From the NCBI GenBank assembly GCA_903994455.1, contig CAJEXI010000007.1:1-64000 (forward strand): 64,000 nucleotides of DNA. Direction: 5' to 3'. This DNA comes from an uncultured Chlorobiaceae bacterium (GTDB lineage: Bacteria; Bacteroidota; Chlorobiia; Chlorobiales; Chlorobiaceae). The notes beneath the pieces are model-generated. The model saw nothing but the letters and a program-made list of their open reading frames with translations, did no database searches and had not been told where the DNA came from. Numbering within the stretch: the stretch's first letter is position 1; every line of letters starts with the position of its first letter. This document shows, in pieces, positions 1-9,470 of this stretch. The position numbers and the translations under genes are program-made.

Positions 1-606
1 GAGTTAAAGGCTCAAGTGGAAGACGGAGTGGCTGAGTTTACGAAATCCGCGCAAAGAAAAATAGACAGGTACCTGGTCTGCTCAAAAAAGGGACGTGGTG
101 GACAAGTGAAGGTTGGCTTCAACGACAAAGCCACCACCGAAGCAAAGAAATACTTCGGCTATTTCGCGCTTGTCAGCAATCAGAGCATGGATACGTTCAC
201 CGCGCTTGAAAACTATCGACTGCGTGAAAAAATAGAGGAACTCTTCGCGGTGAATAAGGGTGGGCTTGATGGCGCACGACCGCGCACATGGTACCCCGAC
301 AATCTGAGGGGAAGGCAGTTCGTGCAGTTTGTCTCACTGGGCTATCACTGCTTTCTGACAAAGAAAATCAAGGAAATGCGGGAAGGGCTTGGAAAGAACA
401 AAAGCGAAAAGACCGCCGCGCTTGTCAAGCTCGAAAATAATCTGGACAAGTGGCTTGAGCAACGCTCACTCGCCCAGATTCTGGACTGGTTCGACTGCAT
501 TGAAACGACCCACGTGCAAACATCCATGGGTAACTACCGTTGGTCTACCGAATCAGTACAGAGAGACAGGTTGTTCCTGGAATATCTGGGAGTGCCCTGC
601 AAATAG
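1..606 (+). CDS. IS4-superfamily (IS1634-like) transposase, C-terminal part
   Basis: The reading frame is open to the left window edge (codons before the first GTG at 16 are also sense), so this is the 3' part of a larger gene. The product ends with the catalytic C-terminal region of a DDE transposase: Y67, R70 and E74 (counted from 16) form the Y-(2)-R-(3)-E signature of the IS4 superfamily, in a context typical of IS1634-type enzymes (NKGGLDGARPRTWYPD follows). It would cut and join insertion-sequence ends. Whether the full element is intact cannot be seen, and no clear terminal inverted repeat was found in the DNA after the stop. Confidence 0.8.
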   Translation, partial: ELKAQVEDGVAEFTKSAQRKIDRYLVCSKKGRGGQVKVGFNDKATTEAKKYFGYFALVSNQSMDTFTALENYRLREKIEELFAVNKGGLDGARPRTWYPDNLRGRQFVQFVSLGYHCFLTKKIKEMREGLGKNKSEKTAALVKLENNLDKWLEQRSLAQILDWFDCIETTHVQTSMGNYRWSTESVQRDRLFLEYLGVPCK

Positions 607-1100
607 TGTGCGCTTTATCCTACTTTCAGGTTACGATCCATAACCATACGGTTGAAATAATTCAAAAAAAAATGGTGCCGATTCAGATGGTTTTTCTCAA
701 CTCAGGCAATTTTGGAGAACAGCGGTTAAAAAAACACACTGAAGTGATACCGACCGTCAAGGTGCAAGAGTGCGTGGGTTACAAAAAATATTGAAATATA
801 ATTTTTACAATTGAGTAGTTATATGATTATATAATAAAATAGATAAATCAGTGCAACTTTTTTCAGTAAAAAAAACAGTTCGATTCTGTTTTTATCCTCG
901 GCGAGTTGCGCATTCCTTCGTGAAACGGGCTGGAGTGCTTGTCTGGTGATTGTAAAGGACCATTCAGTATTCGTTTAAACGATCAATAGAGCATTGATTC
1001 ACTCCCCATTCCTTTTGCCAGCGGGAAACGCTATATTGTTCTCCGTTAATTGTTTTTGACTTATGGAGCTTGAACAGTATCACGTAACCCAACGCCTTTT
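607..1100. other. Intergenic, AT-rich, presumed right end of the insertion sequence
   Basis: About 490 bases with no credible gene. The first part probably contains the right end of the insertion sequence that encodes the upstream transposase, but its terminal repeat cannot be defined without the left end. The stretch around 780-880 is very AT-rich and could contain promoter elements for the recD2-like gene. No RNA gene was recognised. Confidence 0.4.
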
Positions 1101-3311
1101 ATGAACGAGAGTCCCACCCTCTCCCCCGGCGAAGAGCGCATTACAGGCGTGGTTGAGAAGGTGACCTTTTTCAACGAATCCTCCGGATTTTCGGTGCTCC
1201 GCCTCGGCAGAAAAGGTGAGCGTGAATCGGTAACGGTTGTGGGCTATGTTGCGGCAGTCAATATGGGGCAACATGTCGAAGCTGTCGGTTGCTGGCAGAA
1301 CGACAAAACGTGGGGGATCCAGTTCAAGGCGACGCATCTTGTGGTTATTCCGCCAGATACGCTTGAGGGTATCGGTAAATATCTCTCCTCTGGCATGGTC
1401 AAGGGGATTGGGCCGCATCTTGCGAAGGTGCTGGTGAAGGCTTACGGGATGGAGGTCTTTACCGTTATTGAGGAGCATTCTGAACAACTGCTTGGGCTTC
1501 CCGGTATTGGCAAGAAAAAGTTGCAGCAGATTGTTGCTGGCTGGTCGGAGCAGAAGGCGATTAAAAAGATCATGCTTTTTCTTCATTCGCACGGAGTGAG
1601 CACGTCGAAAATTGCCCGGATATTTCGGGTTTATGGCGATGATGCGGTGGCTGTGGTGAGTGCCAACCCCTATCGCCTGATCCATGATATTCCCGGAATC
1701 GGTTTTAAAAGCGCCGACCAGATTGCCCGGAACATTGGCATCCCCATGGATTCCTCCTTGCGTGCGCGGGCGGGCATTGGGTATACGCTTCAGGAACTCT
1801 CCCTTGAGGGGCACTGCAAGGTGCCTGAACCAATGCTGCTCGATGCCTTCCGGAGGCTGTTGACCATGCCTGAATCGGTTCTGGACGAGGCGCTCCGGCA
1901 GGAACTCTCCATTGGCACCATTGTTGCCGTTGAAGATGAGGGCCAAAAAAGTTACTACATGGTCTCACTTTATCGAGCCGAGACCGGGGTGGCCAGGAGC
2001 ATCCGCCGTATCATGCGGGGAGCCCTTCCGTGGAAGAACCTTGACCCGGCAAAGGTGATTCCGACATCGGAAGAGAGGTCAGCCATTGAGTTGTCGGAGT
2101 CGCAGCGCAGTGCCGTGGCGCTTGCGCTGTCGAGCAAGTTTCTTGTTATTACCGGTGGGCCAGGCGTGGGTAAGACCACCATTATCAACACGATTCTCGA
2201 CATTCTTGAGGCAGAGGATTTGACGGTGCTTCTTTGTGCTCCTACCGGCAGGGCGGCCAAAAGGCTGTCGGAGGCGACCGGTATGGAGGCGAAAACCATC
2301 CACCGGCTGCTTGAGTTCGACCCCTTTCAGCGCGACTTCCGGCGTTGCAAATCGAATCCACTTGAAGCTGATCTGGTTATTGTGGATGAGGCCTCCATGA
2401 TTGATGTGGTGCTGATGAATCGACTGCTGGCGGCTATCTCCAGCCGTTCAGCCCTGATCTTTGCCGGTGACGTTGACCAGCTTCCCCCTGTCGGACCAGG
2501 ATTTGTGCTTGCTGACATGATTCATTCCGAAGCTCTTCCGGTGGTGCGTTTGACCGAGATATTTCGGCAGGCTGAAAGCTCGATGATTATTGTCAATGCT
2601 CACCGTATCAACCGCGGTGAGTTCACCATTCCATCCCATGATGCAGGCGCAGAACTCTCTGATTTTTACGTTGTTCCCTCAGAGAGTACGGCGGATATTC
2701 AGCGACGGCTTCTGCTGATTGTTGCTGACCGTATTCCTGAGCGCTTCGGTATGGATCGGCTGAACGATATTCAGGTGCTTACTCCCATGAACAAGGGCCC
2801 ACTAGGCACCAGGGCGTTGAATGCTCTGTTGCAGGAACGGCTGAATCCGCATGCCCGCAGAAAAATTGTGCGATTTGAAGTCATCTATGCAGAAGGGGAC
2901 AAGGTGATCCAGATGGTCAACAATTACGACAAGGAGGTCTTCAACGGCGATATCGGGCGCATTGCCAGGGTTGACGAAGAGGAGGGTACGCTCAGTGTTC
3001 TCTATGATGGACGAGAGGTGACCTATGAGTCCAGCGAACTGGAGGAGATTGCGCTTGCTTATGCTATCACGATTCATAAAAGCCAAGGTTCTGAGTACCC
3101 GGCGGTGGTGATACCGCTCTCCATGCAGCACTTTACGATGCTTGAACGGAACCTTGTCTATACTGCGGTGACGAGGGCAAAAAAGCTGGTGATGATTATC
3201 GGCGATCCCAGGGCGCTCTTTACCGCAGTCGGCAATAAACGCTCTTCGCAGAGGATGACCGGTCTTGCCGCCATGATTTCTGGTGGAATGGAAGATCACC
3301 TGCGTCAGTAA
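1101..3311 (+). CDS. recD2: RecD2-type ATP-dependent DNA helicase (SF1B)
   Basis: A 736-residue superfamily 1B 5'-3' DNA helicase of the RecD2 (RecBCD-independent) type. The N-terminal third carries an OB-like segment and helix-hairpin-helix motifs (LPGIGKKKL near 134 and IPGIGFKSA near 198), as in RecD2 and unlike enterobacterial RecD. The Walker A motif GGPGVGKTT is near residue 352, the DEAS Walker B follows near 430, and the C-terminal motif with TIHKSQGSEY and YTAVTRAK is intact, so all helicase motifs seem present. The family acts in DNA repair and replication-fork processing. The gene stands alone, and the next gene starts 86 bases downstream. The ATG at 1101 gives the expected family length. 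Confidence 0.93.
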   Translation: MNESPTLSPGEERITGVVEKVTFFNESSGFSVLRLGRKGERESVTVVGYVAAVNMGQHVEAVGCWQNDKTWGIQFKATHLVVIPPDTLEGIGKYLSSGMVKGIGPHLAKVLVKAYGMEVFTVIEEHSEQLLGLPGIGKKKLQQIVAGWSEQKAIKKIMLFLHSHGVSTSKIARIFRVYGDDAVAVVSANPYRLIHDIPGIGFKSADQIARNIGIPMDSSLRARAGIGYTLQELSLEGHCKVPEPMLLDAFRRLLTMPESVLDEALRQELSIGTIVAVEDEGQKSYYMVSLYRAETGVARSIRRIMRGALPWKNLDPAKVIPTSEERSAIELSESQRSAVALALSSKFLVITGGPGVGKTTIINTILDILEAEDLTVLLCAPTGRAAKRLSEATGMEAKTIHRLLEFDPFQRDFRRCKSNPLEADLVIVDEASMIDVVLMNRLLAAISSRSALIFAGDVDQLPPVGPGFVLADMIHSEALPVVRLTEIFRQAESSMIIVNAHRINRGEFTIPSHDAGAELSDFYVVPSESTADIQRRLLLIVADRIPERFGMDRLNDIQVLTPMNKGPLGTRALNALLQERLNPHARRKIVRFEVIYAEGDKVIQMVNNYDKEVFNGDIGRIARVDEEEGTLSVLYDGREVTYESSELEEIALAYAITIHKSQGSEYPAVVIPLSMQHFTMLERNLVYTAVTRAKKLVMIIGDPRALFTAVGNKRSSQRMTGLAAMISGGMEDHLRQ

Positions 3312-3397
3312 TTATCCGGTTTTTTGTTACATTACGTGCCATTTGTTCCATCTGAGTGCAAGCTGGCAGGTATTTCCGAAATCATTAGCACTGTTTT

Positions 3398-4756
3398 ATG
3401 AAGATCGTGAAGACATTGAATCTGGTACGTCTCTGTATGTTCCAGATGGGTTTCGGCCTTATGCTCGGCTTCATTCAGGATATCCTGAACCGGGTCATGA
3501 TCAAGGAACTCCTGCTGCCGGCAACGATTGCGCTCGGCCTTATCAGCCTTAAAGAGCTTTTAGCCATTTTCGGAGTCAAGGTATGGATCGGCAACATGTC
3601 GGACCGGTTCAGCGTTTTTGGTTACCACAGGACACCCTACATCCTTCTCGGGCTGTTGAGCTGCGTTGTTGCCTTCGTGCTTTCACCCACGGCGGCCTAT
3701 GAAGTCAAGATAGGCGGTACAGCCTTTTCCGAGATGTTGCCAGCTCTCCTGAGCGATGTCGGTTTGTGGAAGCTTGCCTTTATTTTCCTGCTGTTCGGTT
3801 TTGGTCTGCAGGTTGCGACCACGGCCTATTATGCACTTATTGCTGATGTTGTGCCAGAAAAGCATATTGGTAAGATAACCGGAGCGAGCTGGACCCTCAT
3901 GGTTCTGACGGCTATCATTTCGAACTGGAACATCGGCAATTATCTGAAGGTTTTTACTCCTGAACGGCTGACGCAGGTGGCTGAAATTGGCGGTCTCATC
4001 ACCCTCTGTTTCGGGCTTGTGGCCGTTCTCGGAGTGGAAAACCGCAATGCAGAAGCTGCCCAGGGCAAGGGAAAGCACAGCATCAGCTTTGCCCAGTCGG
4101 TGCGACTGCTCTCTTCGTCTCCGAGGACGTTGCAGTTCGCCCTCTACATTTTTATCTCCATCTTTGCGCTCTTTGCCAACGAGGTTGTCATGGATCCTTT
4201 TGGGGCGGAGGTGTTCGGGATGCCGGTTTCAGAAACGACCAAGCTCTTCAAGCCAATGATGGGTGGTACGCAGCTTATTTTCATGCTTGCTACCGGCTTT
4301 CTGCTTTCACGGATAGGGTTCAAGCGTGGTGCCTATTTTGGCAATACGTTCAGTGCTGTCGGATTCGCCGTCATCATTGCCGCCGGTTTCATGCACGACC
4401 AGTCACTGCTTCGCATCGGTCTTGTCGTGACCGGGATGGGGCTCGGTGCGGCGAGCGTTTCCAACATCTCGATGATGATGAACATGACTGCGGGCCGCAG
4501 CGGTATCTATATCGGCCTCTGGGGTACTGCCCAGAGCCTTGCCATCTTTATCGGTCATTCCGGAGCGGGCGTGATTCGTGATGTGATCTATACTTTGTCC
4601 GGCAACCACATGTTGGCTTACGCGGTTATATTTGTCATTGAGATCCTTGCTTTTACGGCATCAAGTCTCTTGCTGCCCCATATTTCCAAAGAGGCTTTTG
4701 AGGCCGAGAGCGAAGCGAAAATGTCGGAATTCGCCGTTACAGCGAAGGCTGGTTGA
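3398..4756 (+). CDS. PucC-family (bacteriochlorophyll delivery) MFS transporter
   Basis: A 452-residue polytopic membrane protein with about twelve hydrophobic segments. It begins with LVRLCMFQMGFGLMLGFIQD and continues with features of the BCD/PucC family of the major facilitator superfamily, such as KELLAIFGVKVWIGNMSDR and HRTPYILLG after the second helix. In purple bacteria PucC proteins help assemble light-harvesting complexes, and green sulfur bacteria carry homologues thought to handle bacteriochlorophyll. The exact substrate is not known. The stop at 4756 is only 7 bases before the most likely start of the radical SAM gene, so the two are probably cotranscribed and translationally coupled. 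This gene is one of the main reasons for reading the host as phototrophic. Confidence 0.85.
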   Translation: MKIVKTLNLVRLCMFQMGFGLMLGFIQDILNRVMIKELLLPATIALGLISLKELLAIFGVKVWIGNMSDRFSVFGYHRTPYILLGLLSCVVAFVLSPTAAYEVKIGGTAFSEMLPALLSDVGLWKLAFIFLLFGFGLQVATTAYYALIADVVPEKHIGKITGASWTLMVLTAIISNWNIGNYLKVFTPERLTQVAEIGGLITLCFGLVAVLGVENRNAEAAQGKGKHSISFAQSVRLLSSSPRTLQFALYIFISIFALFANEVVMDPFGAEVFGMPVSETTKLFKPMMGGTQLIFMLATGFLLSRIGFKRGAYFGNTFSAVGFAVIIAAGFMHDQSLLRIGLVVTGMGLGAASVSNISMMMNMTAGRSGIYIGLWGTAQSLAIFIGHSGAGVIRDVIYTLSGNHMLAYAVIFVIEILAFTASSLLLPHISKEAFEAESEAKMSEFAVTAKAG

Positions 4757-4763
4757 TGGTAAA

Positions 4764-5738
4764 ATGGAATCACCAAACATGACATACGTTTTTGGACCGG
4801 TATCCTCCAGACGGCTGGGGCAATCGCTTGGTGTTGATCTCCTTCCGTCGAAAAGCTGCACGTGGAACTGCCTTTACTGTCAGTTGGGCAAGACGAAAAA
4901 ATTTGTTGCCAAACGGCAGGAGTTTTTTCCCCGTGAAGAGATACTGGAGGAGATTCGTCAGGCCTTGGCGCTCAACACCAATCTCGACTGGATCACCTTT
5001 GTCGGCTCCGGCGAAACCATGCTTTATAAAGGGATTGGATGGCTTGTCGTGGAGGTGAAAAAGCTCACCACCATTCCTGTTGCGGTTATTACCAACGGTT
5101 CGCTTCTTTACCTTCCTGAAGTCCGCAAGGAGTTGTTTCAGGCTGATGCTGTTCTTCCTTCGCTCAATGCTGGTTCGGAAGCTCTCCATGATCAAATTTG
5201 CCGACCAGTTTCGGGACTGACGTTTCAGCAGCATGTTGAAGGGCTTGTTGCATTTCGCCGTGAGTATAAAGGGCGGCTCTGGGTTGAGGTGATGCTGCTT
5301 GGTGGAATAAACGATACCGATGCAGCTCTCAATGATTTGGCGAATGTTCTTGAAGAGATTCATCCTGACATGGTGCATCTTGTACTTCCCACCAGACCCG
5401 CTCCCGAGCAGGAGATTCGGCTTCCCTCCCAAGAGCGCCTTGAGCAGGCCATCGCCATGCTCTCCAGGGTTGCGGTCGTTATCAATCCTCTCAAGGGAAA
5501 CATGGATCTTCGTCATGCCCCCGACATGCTTGAGGCGATCACTGCCATTGTCTCTCGCCATCCGGTTCAGCGGCGGGAACTGCACAAGGCCATCGCAGAC
5601 TGTTTTTCCGGGGAAAGTGATAAGGCTGATGAGGTGATGCGGGGATTTTTTGCAACCGGGCGGTTTACGCTGGTAGAGCATAACGGCGAGCCATACTGGG
5701 TGATGCAGCAGGGGGAGAAGAGTGGATTCAACAGTTAA
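4764..5738 (+). CDS. Radical SAM protein (COG0731-like)
   Basis: A 324-residue radical S-adenosylmethionine enzyme. C32, C36 and C39 form the CxxxCxxC site that binds the 4Fe-4S cluster, preceded by FGPVSSRRLGQSLGVDLLP, the N-terminal signature of the wyosine-synthetase-like COG0731 group. A C-terminal stretch of about 90 residues resembles a winged-helix domain. The reaction is unknown; most bacterial members are uncharacterised. The frame stays open upstream to 4632 inside the transporter gene, but the family N-terminus fits the ATG at 4764 (ATG 4779 is an alternative). Its 3' end overlaps the convergent histidine kinase gene by 11 bases. Confidence 0.85.
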   Translation: MESPNMTYVFGPVSSRRLGQSLGVDLLPSKSCTWNCLYCQLGKTKKFVAKRQEFFPREEILEEIRQALALNTNLDWITFVGSGETMLYKGIGWLVVEVKKLTTIPVAVITNGSLLYLPEVRKELFQADAVLPSLNAGSEALHDQICRPVSGLTFQQHVEGLVAFRREYKGRLWVEVMLLGGINDTDAALNDLANVLEEIHPDMVHLVLPTRPAPEQEIRLPSQERLEQAIAMLSRVAVVINPLKGNMDLRHAPDMLEAITAIVSRHPVQRRELHKAIADCFSGESDKADEVMRGFFATGRFTLVEHNGEPYWVMQQGEKSGFNS

Positions 5739-7197
5739 TTTCTTGGGCAGGAAAGGTGAGGGTGAAGGTTGTTCCTCTGTTTGTTGCGCTTGTGACTGAT
5801 ACCTGAATTTGCTGAAGGTCGGCAAGTTTTTTGACGATGGATAAGCCTAAACCAAACCCTCCTGTGCTTGAGCTTCTTGATTCATCGACTCGATAAAATC
5901 GCTCAAAAATGGTATTCAGTTTTTCTTCAGGAATACCGATCCCCTGATCGCTGATGCTGCAAACAATGGTCGTTGCGGTGTGTTGTACGACAATGGCTAT
6001 CGAAGAGTTGGCTGGAGAGTACTTGATGGCATTCGAGAGAATGTTTTCAAAGATCATGTCGAGCATTTCCGAGTCGGCTGCAATCCGGGCATTGTCGGCA
6101 TGATCGACGGTGATTGCAATACCTTTGGTGAGTGCCGATGGACGCATTCTTTCAATCACACTCTCAAGATGCGGGAAAAGTGCTACGGTCTGGATATTTG
6201 GATTGATTTTGCTGCTTTCATATCGTGCAAGCATAAGGAGCTGGTCAATCAACCGTGCCATACGGTTTAACTCTTTCAGGCAGAACTGAATTCTTGTTTC
6301 GTAGTGTTCTCTCTCGCGTGGCTTGCGCACCAGAACTTCAAGGGTCCCTTTGACTATCGCCAGCGGTGTTTTCAGCTCGTGCGAGGCATTGGCTGTAAAA
6401 TCTTTTTCGCGCTGAAATGCATCCTGCATTCTGTCGAGCAGCGCATTGATGGTTGCCGACAAGCGATACAATTCGTCACGATGATAGGGAAAAGGAATGC
6501 GGTGATCCAGATTTGTCTGCGAAATTTTTTCAGCAGTGGCAATAACCTTGTCAATCGGGCGTATGCTTTTTCCGGCAATCAATCGGGTAAAAACAAACAG
6601 CGTCAGAATAATAGCCGGAAATGAAAAGAAAAAAATATCCTGCAGATCGTGCAGGACAATGAGAGCGCTTTTTACTGGCACGGCAACAATGAGGTATCCT
6701 TCAGTTATCCCTTTGTTCGTGATGAGGGGTACCTGTGCCTGGCGTACCATTGAACCACCGAAAGAGCTGTTGAAGTAAGTCGTGCCCAATTGGTTGGGAT
6801 TAAATGCCAGGGCGCACCATGAAAGACTTGCTGATTTACTCATGACCTGGCCGCTGCTGTTAACCAGTTGAACAAAATCATTATCAACATTGATCTGTTT
6901 CGAATCCCTGTCATTGTCATCGTTATCAATGTCTTGAATGTTTGCAAATCCTTTGAAATTGCGAGTAGATATGTGCGATTCTTCAAGTATTTCCGCAATC
7001 TCATTGCTTATCTCGTCATCAAATTGCCTGTAAACGACCTTTTCAACCATAAAGTAGATGCTTGTAAACACCATGGCAATTAACAATGTGGTCGTAATGG
7101 TATAATAGAATGCAATCCGATTACGCAAGCTCATAACTGAGAAGTCGTTCAAGAAAGAGCGACTCCTCTGGACAGGATTTACTGGTTTTGTGCTCAT
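5728..7197 (-). CDS. Sensor histidine kinase
   Basis: A 489-residue membrane histidine kinase. Transmembrane helices at about 29-51 and 188-208 bracket a periplasmic sensor region of about 135 residues with an acidic stretch (DNDDNDRD). It is followed by a HAMP linker, a HisKA domain with the phosphorylated H273 in SHELKTPLA, and a HATPase_c domain with N box (NAIKYSP), G1 (DQGIGIPEEK) and G2 (GFGLGLSIVK) boxes. It should autophosphorylate and pass phosphate to the response regulator encoded just upstream; the two genes overlap by 4 bases (7194-7197), which suggests translational coupling. The signal is unknown. The DUF4405 gene at the head of the same operon suggests a membrane or redox cue, which is inference. 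Confidence 0.92.
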   Translation of the reverse strand: MSTKPVNPVQRSRSFLNDFSVMSLRNRIAFYYTITTTLLIAMVFTSIYFMVEKVVYRQFDDEISNEIAEILEESHISTRNFKGFANIQDIDNDDNDRDSKQINVDNDFVQLVNSSGQVMSKSASLSWCALAFNPNQLGTTYFNSSFGGSMVRQAQVPLITNKGITEGYLIVAVPVKSALIVLHDLQDIFFFSFPAIILTLFVFTRLIAGKSIRPIDKVIATAEKISQTNLDHRIPFPYHRDELYRLSATINALLDRMQDAFQREKDFTANASHELKTPLAIVKGTLEVLVRKPREREHYETRIQFCLKELNRMARLIDQLLMLARYESSKINPNIQTVALFPHLESVIERMRPSALTKGIAITVDHADNARIAADSEMLDMIFENILSNAIKYSPANSSIAIVVQHTATTIVCSISDQGIGIPEEKLNTIFERFYRVDESRSSSTGGFGLGLSIVKKLADLQQIQVSVTSATNRGTTFTLTFPAQEINC

Positions 7198-7871
7198 GAG
7201 GTGCCGGGTTCACGAACGATATAGCCTACTCCACGGATAGTTTGAATGATGTTTCCAGCTCCTGCGGCTTCAAGTTTTCTGCGCAAAAAGGTGATATAGA
7301 CATCAATCACTGAGGTATCAGAGTCAAAATGGATATCCCAGACATGCTCGATAATGCGGCTTCTGGTACACACCCTGTCTTTATTGCGAATCAGGTATTC
7401 AAGCAGAGAAAACTCTTTCGGGGTGAAGAAAATTTCGTTTGAAGCACAGAAAACCTGGTGGGTGGCCGGGTTGATGTTGAGGAGTCCTGCGGTGAGCGAA
7501 TCGTCAGTCTTGTTTTTATTTCTGAGCTGCACTCTGATACGTGCCAGTAACTCTTCGAATTCAAAGGGCTTTTTGACGTAATCATTTGCTCCGGCATCCA
7601 GCCCGAAGACAACATCTTCAAGGGTATCTTTAGCGGTTAAAAAGAGTATCGGTACAGGGTTGCCTGCTTTGCGCACCTGCCTGCAAACCTCTATGCCGCT
7701 CAGGGCTGGTATCATCCAGTCAATGATGAGCAGGTCATACTCGTTGATCAAAGCCAGATCAAGTCCGGTTTTGCCGTCGTAAGCAATATCGACGGCAAAG
7801 AACTCCTCTTCAAGTCCATCCTTGAGAAATCCGGCTATGCCCGGCTCATCTTCAATAATGAGAAGCCTCAT
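7194..7871 (-). CDS. OmpR/PhoB-family response regulator
   Basis: A 225-residue two-component regulator. The N-terminal receiver domain has the acidic pocket (E7, D8), phosphoacceptor D51 in LLIIDWMIP and the conserved lysine in FLTAKDT. The C-terminal half is a winged-helix DNA-binding domain (FTPKEFSLLEYLIRN, then VDVYITFLRRKLE) of the OmpR/PhoB class. It is the partner of the histidine kinase whose start codon overlaps its end. It lies 18 bases downstream of the DUF4405 gene, so the three genes probably form one operon. Target genes cannot be read from the sequence. Confidence 0.94.
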   Translation of the reverse strand: MRLLIIEDEPGIAGFLKDGLEEEFFAVDIAYDGKTGLDLALINEYDLLIIDWMIPALSGIEVCRQVRKAGNPVPILFLTAKDTLEDVVFGLDAGANDYVKKPFEFEELLARIRVQLRNKNKTDDSLTAGLLNINPATHQVFCASNEIFFTPKEFSLLEYLIRNKDRVCTRSRIIEHVWDIHFDSDTSVIDVYITFLRRKLEAAGAGNIIQTIRGVGYIVREPGTS

Positions 7872-7889
7872 GCAATTGTGTGTTAAAGG

Positions 7890-8408
7890 TTAATCTTTAT
7901 CGCCATCGGTCCCCTTGGAGAGAGCCAAAATTTCACCAAGAACCTCTCTTGGGTGTTTTTTGTTGCTACTTGCAATCTGTTCAACAGTTGCTGCAGGATC
8001 CTGAACAACGATGCCTTTTTTTCCAAGTTGCTCAACAAGAGCCTCCGGTGTTGTTTTTACAACTTGAGCAACAATCTCAAGCGAAGATGATGCAAGAGCA
8101 TAAGCTGCTATTTTTCCTGGATTTTCTTCACGTTCACCGAAGATGGGCAGTACTGAAACAATGGTGACAAGGAGAGCTGCACCAATGATTCCAAGAGCGG
8201 GTTTTTTTGAGAAGTATCCGCTCAATTGTTTCCAGTTTGTCATAGCGTGGAGAGTAACACCGCCGACAAGAAGCCAGCTCAGCCACTTGTGCACTGGTTC
8301 AACCAGTCCAATTTCAAAATCAAAAAAAATCAGGAGGCCAGTGACTGCAGAAATGGTGAATGCGCCGACGGCCAGAGGGGTCGCCAAAGATTTAATTGTT
8401 GCGTTCAT
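7890..8408 (-). CDS. DUF4405 membrane protein, first gene of the two-component operon
   Basis: A 172-residue protein with three predicted membrane helices in the N-terminal 100 residues. Histidines in VEPVHKWLSWLL and GGVTLHAMTNWK match the DUF4405 / cytochrome-b561-like pattern, so a b-type haem is possible. The remaining 75 residues are soluble, with two helix-turn segments (TTPEALVEQLGKKG and VEQIASSNKKHPREVL). Function is unknown. The gene lies 18 bases before a response regulator and its kinase, which suggests a sensing or target role in that circuit. A larger DUF4405 protein with a c-type haem motif occurs at 42051-42809. Confidence 0.75.
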   Translation of the reverse strand: MNATIKSLATPLAVGAFTISAVTGLLIFFDFEIGLVEPVHKWLSWLLVGGVTLHAMTNWKQLSGYFSKKPALGIIGAALLVTIVSVLPIFGEREENPGKIAAYALASSSLEIVAQVVKTTPEALVEQLGKKGIVVQDPAATVEQIASSNKKHPREVLGEILALSKGTDGDKD

Positions 8409-8564
8409 CGTGTTATTGATTGTCTTGAATTTAGTATTATCAAAGGTGTATTAGCATTTACTTTCAGTAATGTAGTACAGGGAACCTTAAAGGAGTATAA
8501 GAGAAAGCTTAAAGGTTGCTTAAAATTGCGGAAGTTCATAAAAATCATTTAACCACAGTGACCA

Positions 8565-9443
8565 ATGCATTTTGAACATGATGCTCTGCGGATTCGGGAG
8601 GGCGAACAGGTAAATCTCAAAAAGCGCCCTACACTTGTTGATCCTGTTTACAGTTCCAAAGAAGAGTATAAAGTGATGCTTGCTGATCATGTTGAGCAGT
8701 TGAGCAAGTTGCAGCAGGTGCATTATGCCGATAACCGTTATTCGGTTATGCTGGTTTTTCAGGCAATGGATGCGGCTGGCAAGGACGGTATTATAAGGCA
8801 TGTTATGTCCGGAGTGAATCCCCAGGGGTGCCAGGTTTTCAGTTTCAAGCATCCCTCTGCAGAAGAGCTTGATCACGATTTTCTCTGGAGAAGCTACCGT
8901 TGTTTGCCGGAGAGAGGCTGCATCGGTATCTTTAACCGCTCTTATTATGAGGAGGTGCTTATTGTGCGGGTGCATCCGGAGATCCTTGAAATGCAGGGTA
9001 TTCCTCATGAGTTGATCAATAAGGAGAGTGTCTGGGAGCATCGGTATCAGTCGATTGTCGATATGGAAAGGCATCTGCATCGTAATGGAACAAGGATTAT
9101 TAAATTTTTTCTTCACCTCTCAAAAGAGGAGCAGCGGAAACGATTTCTTGATCGAATTGATGCACCGGCAAAAAACTGGAAATTCAGTGTGTCCGATATT
9201 GAGGAGAGAAAGTATTGGAAAGAGTACATGCTGGCTTATGAGGCCTGTTTCAGCGCAACAAGCAGCAAACATGCCCCATGGTATGTTGTTCCGGCTGATG
9301 ACAAACAAAATGCGCGGCTGATGGTTTCACAAATTATTGTTCACACCCTGCAAGGCCTCGGTTTGTCATATCCTGTAGCAAGCACGCAACGCCTGAAGGA
9401 GTTGGCCGATATCCGCAAGCATTTGATGGAAGAGGGCGGTTGA
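8565..9443 (+). CDS. ppk2: PPK2-family polyphosphate kinase/phosphotransferase
   Basis: A 292-residue enzyme of the polyphosphate kinase 2 family. It moves phosphate between polyphosphate and nucleotides (ADP/AMP or GDP, depending on class). Walker A lies in [15 protein letters not shown] (residues 65-79); the family motif [19 protein letters not shown] and the segment [11 protein letters not shown] follow. Length and N-terminus fit the single-domain PPK2 class that acts on nucleoside mono- or diphosphates. Which nucleotide is used cannot be told. It is transcribed away from the DUF4405 operon across a 156-base divergent promoter region, and a soluble pyrophosphatase gene lies about 1 kb downstream, though not in one operon. 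Confidence 0.9.
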   Translation: MHFEHDALRIREGEQVNLKKRPTLVDPVYSSKEEYKVMLADHVEQLSKLQQVHYADNRYSVMLVFQAMDAAGKDGIIRHVMSGVNPQGCQVFSFKHPSAEELDHDFLWRSYRCLPERGCIGIFNRSYYEEVLIVRVHPEILEMQGIPHELINKESVWEHRYQSIVDMERHLHRNGTRIIKFFLHLSKEEQRKRFLDRIDAPAKNWKFSVSDIEERKYWKEYMLAYEACFSATSSKHAPWYVVPADDKQNARLMVSQIIVHTLQGLGLSYPVASTQRLKELADIRKHLMEEGG

Positions 9444-9470
9444 AAACTTCGTTGTTCCCGGACTCTTTTT

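Noticed and set aside
1080-1946. Minus-strand frame of 288 codons across the N-terminus of RecD2
   Set aside because: It is antisense to clear helicase coding sequence and shows no family pattern.
4770-5825. Long minus-strand frame of 351 codons across the radical SAM gene
   Set aside because: It has no recognisable domain and lies antisense to a gene with an intact CxxxCxxC motif; codon periodicity belongs to the plus strand.
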